DNA of 64,000 nt from Psychrobacter fozii (GTDB taxonomy: Bacteria; Pseudomonadota; Gammaproteobacteria; Pseudomonadales; Moraxellaceae): NCBI RefSeq assembly GCF_003217155.1, contig NZ_QJSU01000005.1, forward strand, positions 124,001 through 188,000, written 5' to 3'. This document shows positions 57,057 through 64,000 of this stretch, piece by piece. Position 1 is the first letter of the stretch; each line of letters begins with the position of its first letter. The notes under the pieces are model-generated. The model did no database searches, was not told the origin of the DNA, and worked only from the letters and a program-made list of their open reading frames with translations. Both the position numbers and the translations under genes were made by a program.

Positions 57057-57608
57057 ATGAAAGCCCTATTAGACTTTATTCCTTTAATTGCCTTTTTCAT
57101 TGGTGCGCGTCACAGTGGTATCTTGGCAGGGGCCGGTGCTTTACTCATCGCCACTATTATCGTTTATGCGATTCATTTTATTCGCCAAAAAGGCAAGTTT
57201 GATAAGCAGCAATGGGTTGTTCTACTATTAACCATTCTGTTTTGTGGTGGTACCTTAATCTTACGTGATGACATCTATCTGCGTTGGAAATCACCAATTA
57301 TTAACGGTATCTTTGCCTTGACGCTATTAGTAAGTGCCGCGATTAATAAGCCTCTGATGCAGCTAGCAATGAAAGATGTTTTTTCGCTCACAATGAGTGG
57401 CTGGAAAAAACTCACCATCGCTTGGGCATTGTTTTTTGCCATGATGGGCGTCTTACATTATATCACAGCGTTTACGATGTCAGATGAAGCATGGATCAAC
57501 TTTAAAACGTACGGTTGGATTCCAATTATGTTGGTGTTCGTTATAGCTCAGTTTGCGGTATTAAAAAATTATTTAAATCCAGAACTGACAAACAAAACCA
57601 CTAAGTAA
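57057..57608 (+). CDS. yciB: Inner-membrane septation protein YciB
   Basis: The 183-residue protein has five to six membrane helices and the family start MKALLDFIPLIAFFIG, then KSPIINGIFALTLLVSAAIN, WALFFAMMGVLHYITAF and WINFKTYGWIPIMLVF. YciB affects cell-envelope integrity and interacts with elongation and division proteins. The frame could start at GTG 57036, but family members begin MK-x-LLDF, so ATG 57057 is correct. yciI follows 171 bases later in the usual yciB-yciI order. Confidence 0.94.
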   Translation: MKALLDFIPLIAFFIGARHSGILAGAGALLIATIIVYAIHFIRQKGKFDKQQWVVLLLTILFCGGTLILRDDIYLRWKSPIINGIFALTLLVSAAINKPLMQLAMKDVFSLTMSGWKKLTIAWALFFAMMGVLHYITAFTMSDEAWINFKTYGWIPIMLVFVIAQFAVLKNYLNPELTNKTTK

Positions 57609-57779
57609 TACTTAGGCTATTATTTTATAATAAATACGATTTTTGAATATCCATAGTATTTCAACTATTTACAGTATTTTAAACATTTATAGTAACGGCA
57701 TTAGTTGCTATGAATTAAGCTTTATTTATCTATTGATTAAACACACTTACATCAATCATCATTTTATTGAGGAAGTCTT

Positions 57780-58109
57780 ATGTCCTTATTTGCCATTATT
57801 GGTCACGATGTTGCAGAGAGCAGCGCGCAACGTCAGATTACCCGTGTTGAACATCTTGACCGTCTTAAAGCACTGAACAATGAGCAGCGACTCATTATTG
57901 CAGGTCCAAATCCTATTGAGCATGGTCAAAGCGCTATGTCAGGCAGTCTAATCATTGCTGATTTTGACTCTCTGGAGGCCGCACAAGCATGGGCAAACGA
58001 AGAGCCTTACTTGCGCGACGGTGTGTACAGCCATGTAGATATCAAGCCGTTCATTCAAGCACTGCCAAAACCAGATGACAGCACATCAGAAAAAGTAGCA
58101 GCGTCGTGA
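57780..58109 (+). CDS. YciI-family protein
   Basis: The 109-residue protein has the YciI fold: FAIIGHDVAESSAQRQITR, HLDRLKALNNEQRLIIAGP, GSLIIADFDSLEAAQAWANE and YLRDGVYSHVDIKPF. The conserved His and Asp pair is present. The function is not established. AGGAAG precedes the ATG. It overlaps the next gene by four bases (GTGA), so the two are translationally coupled. Confidence 0.93.
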   Translation: MSLFAIIGHDVAESSAQRQITRVEHLDRLKALNNEQRLIIAGPNPIEHGQSAMSGSLIIADFDSLEAAQAWANEEPYLRDGVYSHVDIKPFIQALPKPDDSTSEKVAAS

Positions 58110-58546
58110 GTCAGCGTGTCTCTTATTTGAATACACGTCATTACAAACTCAGCATAGCTACCCTAATGTTTATGGCTGCTGCATCGGTACAAGCTGCACC
58201 AACGGTGACGACTATGGATGTGAACAATCCATTGGCAACGATACCGGTGACAGAACCTGAAGCACTAAACGCTCCACCAACCAGCAACTCAACGTTGGAT
58301 ATCAATCGCACTTTAGCAGCGCAACTGCAGCCATCTAAACAGGCGTTGTCCGATGCCAATCAAGAGTTACTAAGCCGCAATGCACAGTTGCAACGTCAGG
58401 TAAACGACTTGCAGACCCAAGCAAACGTTTTGGTTTATGAAAGTAAAGGTCAGATTTTCTTGTACGGGGCATTTACAGTATTAATCAGTCTGTTGGTTGG
58501 TATCTTTATCTCGTGGCTAGTGTTTGTCCGCCGTGAGCGTTGGTAA
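58106..58546 (+). CDS. Exported coiled-coil membrane protein
   Basis: The 146-residue protein has an N-terminal signal segment (LSIATLMFMAAASVQA), a coiled coil (LLSRNAQLQRQVNDLQTQAN) and a C-terminal membrane helix (GAFTVLISLLVGIFISWLV). The start GTG overlaps the yciI stop. This layout places the coiled coil in the periplasm. I do not recognise a family; coupling to yciI and yciB suggests an envelope role. Confidence 0.85.
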   Translation: MSQRVSYLNTRHYKLSIATLMFMAAASVQAAPTVTTMDVNNPLATIPVTEPEALNAPPTSNSTLDINRTLAAQLQPSKQALSDANQELLSRNAQLQRQVNDLQTQANVLVYESKGQIFLYGAFTVLISLLVGIFISWLVFVRRERW

Positions 58547-58585
58547 CGCACTCTCTATTTATTGCTCTGTCCTATGTGAGTGTCT

Positions 58586-60670
58586 ATGTTCACGTCGAAG
58601 TCCACGTCTGCACCCAAAGAAACGCCTGCTACTCCTGCGCAATCTAAAAACGCTAACTCGCTAAATATCATCACTCCTGCCAAGATTGATTGGCAGGTAG
58701 ACGATACGGGTAATCAAGTACCCGTATCAGGTGAGTTTGGCGATGTGTATTTTTCACATGCGGATGGTCTAGCAGAGTCACGATATGTGTTTTTAGCGCA
58801 TAATCAACTACCAGAGCGACTGGCAAGCCTTGCCCCAAAGCAATGCTTTACGATCGCTGAATTGGGCTTTGGTACAGGGCTCAATCTATTAGCCACTTGG
58901 CTGCTATGGCGACAGTTACGCGAGACTCACCCACAATTAGCAACGGCTCGTCTACATTTTATTACCACTGAAAAATTTCCCATACCCCTTGCCGATTTAA
59001 CGCACATTCTCACACTGTGGGCGCAGCGTGCGCCTGAGCTTGCAGAATTGATTGCGTCTTTTTTGGCCGCCTACCCACCCCTTATCGCTGGCTCGCATCG
59101 TTTAAACTTCTTTGATGATAATTTGACCGTTGATATGTGGTTTGGTGATGCTGCTGAGAGCTTGTCCAAGTTAGCATTAGATACTTCCATAGAACCTCCA
59201 CCCTGCGTTAACGCATGGTTTTTAGATGGCTTTGCCCCTTCTTGTAATAGCACCTTATGGGCAGAAGATATCTTTACTCAGATAAAGCGCTTATCCTGCC
59301 AAGACACTACCTCTGCGACCTATAGCAGTGCAGGTATCGTTAAACGTGGGCTAAGAGAGCATGGCTTTGAGATTAACAAGGTCAAAGGCTTTGGGCGAAA
59401 GAACCAAATGCTAACAGCTGTTATGACTGATGCTGCCTGTCTATCTGAAAGTGATAGTCAGAGCAAGCCTGCTAATAGTGCATACAATGCTCCTGATCAT
59501 AGTATCGTCATTGGTGCTGGTGTCTCAGGATTGCTAACGGCTTGGTCGTTGGCCAATCGTGGTATCCAAGTCACTTTATTAGACAAATCAGCGCCATTGG
59601 CAGGTGCGTCAGGCAATCCTCGGGCATTGCTTGCGCCCAAAATGACACCGATTCATCATGTCGATGAGCATTTACACACCATGGGTTATCTCTATAGTAG
59701 CAGACTATATCGTGTGCTGAATGAAACAGCTGCACAGCAAAATATAGCGCCCATATTGGAGCCAACAGGTGCTCTTGATTTACTAATCAAAGCCAATATC
59801 GGTACAGCGCAAATTGCAGATTATCCTAATGACATGGCAACCACGTTATCGCTTACGCAGGCGCAACATGCCAGCGGATTAAAGACGCAGGATGTATCGG
59901 AGAATCTATATTTACCGCAGTCAGGCTTGGTCAATCCACAAGCCTTAAAAAATACGATCCTGACCCATCCGCTCATTCATTTTCAGCAGTTAGCCGTCAA
60001 TAATATTAGCGAGATGGAAAGTCATGTTTGTATTGAAGGGTATGATCAAAATCAAGAAATGATATCCATAACGGCTGATAATGTGGTGGTTTGTGCGGCG
60101 TTTGAGAGCCATCAATTGGATCAACGTATATTTGATTGTCGTAAAATTCGTGGTCAACTTTCTTGGTTTACGCCTACAGCCGAACAACTCGCAAACTTAC
60201 CTAAAATACCACTCAAATATAGTGGTTACTGTACGCCATTCACTGCCCAAGCGGGTGATGAAAACTTAAATGACACAGCAAAAGGCCAACCTCAGTTTCT
60301 ACTAGGGGCGAGTTTTATACGTAACGATACGAACACGGATATCCGTGAAGAAGAGCATCAGATTAGCCGTGACAAGCTGGTCACCGCCATTCCTGAAATG
60401 GCGTCGGTTGTGCCGACAGATATAAGTGGATGGCAAGGACGTGCTGGCGTTCGTACCCAAACACCTGACTACCACCCCATCGTTGGACAATTGATTGATA
60501 GCGAACGCGTTTGGGTAATGAGTGCGATGGGCGCTAAAGGCTATGCCATTGCACCACTATGCGCTGAAGCGTTAGTAGATAGGATGCTAGGCTCGTTTAC
60601 ACCTTTATCAACCGCGATGCTAGCACGCCTAGCACCAAATCGTACGCGTTTGCAGACACCGCTTACTTAA
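58586..60670 (+). CDS. mnmC: Bifunctional tRNA modification enzyme MnmC
   Basis: The 694-residue protein joins an N-terminal SAM methyltransferase ([35 protein letters not shown]) and a C-terminal FAD oxidase ([44 protein letters not shown]). It completes mnm5(s2)U34 of tRNA by removing the carboxymethyl group and methylating. ATG 58586 is preferred over GTG 58580. A Pro/Ser/Thr N-terminal tail precedes the methyltransferase. Confidence 0.95.
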   Translation: MFTSKSTSAPKETPATPAQSKNANSLNIITPAKIDWQVDDTGNQVPVSGEFGDVYFSHADGLAESRYVFLAHNQLPERLASLAPKQCFTIAELGFGTGLNLLATWLLWRQLRETHPQLATARLHFITTEKFPIPLADLTHILTLWAQRAPELAELIASFLAAYPPLIAGSHRLNFFDDNLTVDMWFGDAAESLSKLALDTSIEPPPCVNAWFLDGFAPSCNSTLWAEDIFTQIKRLSCQDTTSATYSSAGIVKRGLREHGFEINKVKGFGRKNQMLTAVMTDAACLSESDSQSKPANSAYNAPDHSIVIGAGVSGLLTAWSLANRGIQVTLLDKSAPLAGASGNPRALLAPKMTPIHHVDEHLHTMGYLYSSRLYRVLNETAAQQNIAPILEPTGALDLLIKANIGTAQIADYPNDMATTLSLTQAQHASGLKTQDVSENLYLPQSGLVNPQALKNTILTHPLIHFQQLAVNNISEMESHVCIEGYDQNQEMISITADNVVVCAAFESHQLDQRIFDCRKIRGQLSWFTPTAEQLANLPKIPLKYSGYCTPFTAQAGDENLNDTAKGQPQFLLGASFIRNDTNTDIREEEHQISRDKLVTAIPEMASVVPTDISGWQGRAGVRTQTPDYHPIVGQLIDSERVWVMSAMGAKGYAIAPLCAEALVDRMLGSFTPLSTAMLARLAPNRTRLQTPLT

Positions 60671-60692
60671 TTATTTCTTTTAATGGAAAGCT

Positions 60693-61250
60693 TTAATCAT
60701 TGCCTTCCATTCTAGATTTAACTGCACCAAAAAGTGACTTGCCAGAATCAGGCTGACTATTCACTTCTTTATCAATATTTATGCCGCTGTTGTTATTAAA
60801 CCCTGTCATAGGCGTAATCAGCTTTCGAACTTGCTCCTCATCACGAGTATTCTTCTGAATGGTAACTGCTGCAAATAAACTAAGCGTAAATGCCATCATA
60901 TAAAAGCCTCTCTCACTCAATATCAACCCATCTGCATTTACGAGTCCAATCACAATGAGGGCAATGGACAATCCTAGAGCAGCCCAACTTATCATGTAAT
61001 ACAAATTGGTTGTTGGAATACCTTCTGCACGGTCACGAATCGTCTTTTGCAAACTGATGGCGGCATATAAACCAAGTGCTAAAACAGCTAGATAATAGCC
61101 TTTTTCATTTAACAACATGCTTTGTGCATTCCATAATCCAATCAGGTATGCCAATACACCTATCAGCATTGCCCCCCAAGAGATACCTACATAAGTAGTC
61201 GTTGGTTTGTAAGCCGCTAGCTGACTTTCAGTAATTGTATCGTTATCCAT
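60693..61250 (-). CDS. YiaA/YiaB-type inner-membrane protein
   Basis: The 185-residue protein has two YiaAB repeats, each with two membrane helices and a loop of the form NAQSMLLNEKGYYLAVLALGLYAAISLQKTIRD and its second copy ending AAVTIQKNTRD. A polar C-terminal tail follows. I chose ATG 61250 because AGGA lies six bases before it. The function of the family is unknown. Confidence 0.88.
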   Translation of the reverse strand: MDNDTITESQLAAYKPTTTYVGISWGAMLIGVLAYLIGLWNAQSMLLNEKGYYLAVLALGLYAAISLQKTIRDRAEGIPTTNLYYMISWAALGLSIALIVIGLVNADGLILSERGFYMMAFTLSLFAAVTIQKNTRDEEQVRKLITPMTGFNNNSGINIDKEVNSQPDSGKSLFGAVKSRMEGND

Positions 61251-61431
61251 TACCATTCCTAAGTGTATGTAGACTAACATTCATTAACGAAGCACGACAT
61301 TTATCGACCTCCGTTTTTCCTTAACATAACACAATCGTATTATGTTGTAAGCTAAAATGTCTACTAATAGCTGAAATCCCAATTCATATATCAGACTAGA
61401 TAACCGATCTATTACTATAAGAACACTTATA

Positions 61432-61650
61432 ATGACAACCAATCAGATATATTATCACTATATAACAAAACGTTCGGATGACTTACCAGCCCATTTTAAA
61501 AGCATGGTGTTTGGCGTAATTTTGACCATTCCACTTATTAATGGAACGCTAGGATTGGGGTCGTGGCAAGGTATTTACTTGTGTGAACATAGAGACCATC
61601 TTGAAAAATATGGTGAGCAGCGAAATCTGGTTATTACGGTTAATATTTGA
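61432..61650 (+). pseudogene. C-terminal fragment of a YjbQ-family protein
   Basis: The 72 residues DDLPAHFKSMVFGVILTIP and GLGSWQGIYLCEHRDH match the C-terminal half of YjbQ (UPF0047), including the LGxGxWQGI-x-L-x-EHR signature. The N-terminal half with the other conserved residues is absent upstream. It is therefore a truncated remnant even though the frame is open. Confidence 0.8.
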
Positions 61651-61713
61651 CAGCACCACTGACTCTTGCATCTTACTGTGCTTAGAGCACACTTATTGGA
61701 TAACTACCCTATT

Positions 61714-62349
61714 ATGAACAACCTTACTTTAAACCTACTAAAATCCAAGTCTTACTATAAAGTAATCCCTGCTGTTTTCTTTAGTGCATTGCTACTGACT
61801 GCCTGCCAAAAAGATCCGGAACCTGAAGCGGCTAATGAAGTACAGACGGAAACAACTGTACAAACGACGCCAGTGACGACTAATATCAACGGTATTGATG
61901 CAGATGAAAGCTTAGACAGCAATACCGACAGTAATACAGCGCAACCAACCGATTCAGAGAGTGATATTAACTTGAGTGAATTAGAGGGTGATTTTAATAC
62001 TACTAATACATCAGCAAACAGTGCTGCTGTAGCACCCAATCCTGAGCAAGCCATTAAAGGTGCACAAATAACGGATGTCCGTTATAAAAATGCAGCAGGT
62101 GAAACCCTATCCGTTGTCTTTCAAACCTCGGCAGCAGGCATGCTTAATGCTATCGTCACTTTGCCCAATAAACCAAAGCTGACGCTAAGTGCACCAGAAG
62201 GCCAAGGTAATAACCCTACCTATCGCTCAAAAGATGGCAGTATCGAGCTGGTCAGTCATGCTGGTGGTGGTACTATCGACCTTGTCCAAAATAACAAAAT
62301 CACTAGCTTTGATGCGGTAAGTGCGGAAGCAGAAGTCATCACTGAGTAA
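61714..62349 (+). CDS. Lipoprotein with acidic linker
   Basis: The 211-residue precursor has a lipoprotein signal ending SALLLTACQKD, a long acidic Thr/Ser/Asp linker (about residues 35-110), and a strand-rich C-terminal domain (RYKNAAGETLSVVFQTSAAG, VTLPNKPKLTLSAPEGQGNN, GSIELVSHAGGGTIDLVQ). The latter resembles MliC-like lysozyme-inhibitor domains in style, but I see no diagnostic motif. A bidirectional terminator follows. Confidence 0.8.
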   Translation: MNNLTLNLLKSKSYYKVIPAVFFSALLLTACQKDPEPEAANEVQTETTVQTTPVTTNINGIDADESLDSNTDSNTAQPTDSESDINLSELEGDFNTTNTSANSAAVAPNPEQAIKGAQITDVRYKNAAGETLSVVFQTSAAGMLNAIVTLPNKPKLTLSAPEGQGNNPTYRSKDGSIELVSHAGGGTIDLVQNNKITSFDAVSAEAEVITE

Positions 62350-62383
62350 TATCTGAGCCTTAACATTTATAAAAATCTGCCAT

Positions 62384-62432
62384 AAAAAAGGCGGCACACA
62401 TTATTATTTTAACGTGTGCCGCCTTATTCTTT
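62384..62432. terminator. Bidirectional terminator
   Basis: AAGGCGGCACAC pairs with GTGTGCCGCCTT around an AT-rich loop between convergent genes, with A and T tracts on the outside. Confidence 0.9.
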
Positions 62433-62436
62433 TATT

Positions 62437-63105
62437 TTAGCCAAACCCGGTGGTTTGCCCGAATAGGCTGACCAACCAACTTATCATTGCCCATAATCCC
62501 CAACCAATCACCACAATGACGATTAATCCTAAAATATCAGGGATATGCAGATATAGCCAAGCAACGATTGGATTGCGCCAAAAAAAACCAAAATGACTTT
62601 GCTGTTGCTTATCTTCTAGTGATTGATGTAAAAATGGTCGATCCATATGCATCGTTTCGGTGATGCCATATTCATTATGTAGATGCTCGTGCACGATACC
62701 CAATGTCTTACGACTCGGACGAATGAATATATCGAGCAGCGTCCCAATACCAGGCACGATACCTACTACCATATCAATGAGTGCTAGCCTAACTGCTGGC
62801 GTCATCTTATGTGCTGGCACACCCAATTGACGACCCAATATAAATGCATAGCTCGTCAGTGCCAGTCCTGCCAAATCGCCCGCCAATGGAATGGTTGAAA
62901 GCGCCGCATCCGCACCCATACCTTGTTTGGTGAACGGTATCCGTACTAACGAATCCATGGTATTGGCAAACTTTGCCAATTTACGCTCGGTCGCAATGAC
63001 TTGCTCGCGTGTGAGACCATGCTCAGCCAGTCTTGCCTGATAATCAATAATAGGCGTATTAGCGGCAGAACTTCCTTTCGCTTGGAATTTCGACAATTTA
63101 TCCAT
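62437..63105 (-). CDS. DUF4112 domain protein
   Basis: The 222-residue protein has a DUF4112 domain: [60 protein letters not shown], and a C-terminal membrane helix ([19 protein letters not shown]). The function is unknown. The ATG overlaps the ubiA stop by eight bases, so it is translated with ubiA. It may serve membrane lipid metabolism by context, which is inference. Confidence 0.88.
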   Translation of the reverse strand: MDKLSKFQAKGSSAANTPIIDYQARLAEHGLTREQVIATERKLAKFANTMDSLVRIPFTKQGMGADAALSTIPLAGDLAGLALTSYAFILGRQLGVPAHKMTPAVRLALIDMVVGIVPGIGTLLDIFIRPSRKTLGIVHEHLHNEYGITETMHMDRPFLHQSLEDKQQQSHFGFFWRNPIVAWLYLHIPDILGLIVIVVIGWGLWAMISWLVSLFGQTTGFG

Positions 63106-64000
63106 TGAACGTCGTCCATATACAAGCGATGGCAATGAGAGCAAAGACGTAACGTCCTACCCAAATATTAGCCAAAAATGCCTGAAAGCAAGCCAATGCA
63201 TTGTAGCTAGCACAAGCACTGTTTTGCTTAGCAAACATCATGGCTACCAGTGCCAAACCAAATATTGGCGTAACACCCAATGTAGTCGGCGCAAAATAGT
63301 GCCACATGACCACGCCCATAATAAGCAAAAACAACGTTTGTAGTAGCGAGATGATAATCACATCATAGCGACCAAATAATATCGCCGTTGATTTTACCCC
63401 AATTTTTAAATCGTCCTCGCGGTCAGCCATCGCATACTGCGTATCGTACGCCACTGTCCAGCACATATAGGCTAAAAACAATAACCAACACCAGATATCA
63501 GGAGCACCTTGTACGGCCACATAAGCCATCGGTATTGCCCAGCCAAAAGCTGCTGCTAAAAATACTTGCGGCAAATGTGTATAACGTTTCATAAACGGAT
63601 AAATGAACGCCAATATAACGGCACCAAACGACCAATAAAACACGGCAATAGGTAGAAAAAATAACAGACTGGCACTTAATAACACCAACACCAAAAACGC
63701 AGCGACGGCTTCTTTACCTGATAAACGCCCGTCAGCTAATGGGCGTCCTTTGGTACGGGTCACATGGCCATCTACTTTGCGATCGGCAAAATCATTAATC
63801 GCACAACCAGCCGCCCGCATAAAGATTGCGCCTAATGCAAATATTATAAATATTTTGAGACTTGGCAGCGCTGCCGTTGCTCCTTGCTGCTGAGCTTGAC
63901 CCATCGCAGCCAGCAGCACGCCCCATAATGTTGGCCATAGCAGCAATTCAATGCCCACTGGCTTATCAAAACGGGTTAGTTGGATGTAGGCCTGTAATTT
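63098..64000 (-). CDS. ubiA: 4-hydroxybenzoate polyprenyltransferase (5' end cut by window)
   Basis: The visible part, about 300 codons, is UbiA, which attaches the polyprenyl tail to 4-hydroxybenzoate in ubiquinone synthesis. It is a multi-helix membrane protein with both Asp motifs: [19 protein letters not shown] and [16 protein letters not shown]. The open frame continues to base 64000 ([15 protein letters not shown] reads through the GTG at 63958), so the true start lies outside. DUF4112 follows with an eight-base overlap. Confidence 0.95.
   Translation of the reverse strand, partial: KLQAYIQLTRFDKPVGIELLLWPTLWGVLLAAMGQAQQQGATAALPSLKIFIIFALGAIFMRAAGCAINDFADRKVDGHVTRTKGRPLADGRLSGKEAVAAFLVLVLLSASLLFFLPIAVFYWSFGAVILAFIYPFMKRYTHLPQVFLAAAFGWAIPMAYVAVQGAPDIWCWLLFLAYMCWTVAYDTQYAMADREDDLKIGVKSTAILFGRYDVIIISLLQTLFLLIMGVVMWHYFAPTTLGVTPIFGLALVAMMFAKQNSACASYNALACFQAFLANIWVGRYVFALIAIACIWTTFNG

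Noticed and set aside
57643-57876. Frame of 77 codons between yciB and yciI
   Set aside because: Its composition is Ile/Tyr-rich from AT-rich spacer DNA, and it overlaps yciI out of frame.

Overview
The window looks like a chromosomal segment of a Psychrobacter-type gammaproteobacterium (Moraxellaceae). This is inferred from gene content and protein character, not from a database search: moderately AT-rich DNA, a FimX-like twitching regulator, an SSB with a long Gln/Gly/Asn linker, two short BLUF photoreceptors, an AceI-type PACE pump and AT-rich spacers. I see no rRNA, tRNA, CRISPR array, prophage or complete insertion sequence. About 60 protein genes are supported.

Layout. 1-3.5 kb: a putative signalling cluster (Roadblock/LC7 protein, stand-alone Aer-type PAS protein, cytosolic PhnD-like binding protein, two orphan genes), broken up by ~103-bp repeats. 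3.6-10.7 kb: accessory and redox genes (coiled-coil membrane protein, acetyltransferase, frameshifted NfsB-type nitroreductase, FrnE-like DsbA protein, glutathione-dependent formaldehyde dehydrogenase with a divergent LysR regulator, DUF302 lipoprotein). 10.7-16.4 kb: PACE pump, a moxR / DUF58 / transglutaminase (TgpA-type) cluster, and a cytochrome c lipoprotein. 16.5-26.6 kb: FimX-like protein, a 586-aa unknown, epmB divergent from efp, then a hybrid histidine kinase, tcdA and tatD. 27.3-30.0 kb: H-NS-like protein and two BLUF genes plus a partner of unknown function. 30.8-37.4 kb: ssb, DUF3833 lipoprotein, yajR-type transporter, uvrA. 37.5-45.1 kb: an accessory patch framed by duplicated sequence, with paralogous small lipoproteins, three zinc-ribbon membrane proteins, an M48 protease and a two-repeat lipoprotein. 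45.2-64 kb: split ThrE exporter, glutathione reductase, acetyltransferase, Rieske/FAD reductase, truD, a diguanylate cyclase, a PHP exonuclease, yciB-yciI, mnmC, a yjbQ remnant, DUF4112 and the 3' part of ubiA, which runs off the right edge.

The most striking non-genic signal is a family of ~103-bp elements with imperfect terminal inverted repeats that begin and end in TA (at least nine copies in three subfamilies plus remnants). One copy is inserted inside another, two sit in inverted orientation around a single orphan gene, one lies directly against the tatD start codon and carries its only visible ribosome binding site, and one lies between a lipoprotein gene and its terminator. They look like miniature inverted-repeat elements. 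A separate 170-bp element with perfect 18-bp ends lies between another gene and its terminator.

Functional themes are glutathione and thiol chemistry (frmA, frnE-like, gor, nitroreductase), c-di-GMP and light signalling (FimX-like, diguanylate cyclase, BLUF pair), translation fidelity and tRNA modification (efp, epmB, tcdA, truD, mnmC), and envelope lipoproteins of unknown role.
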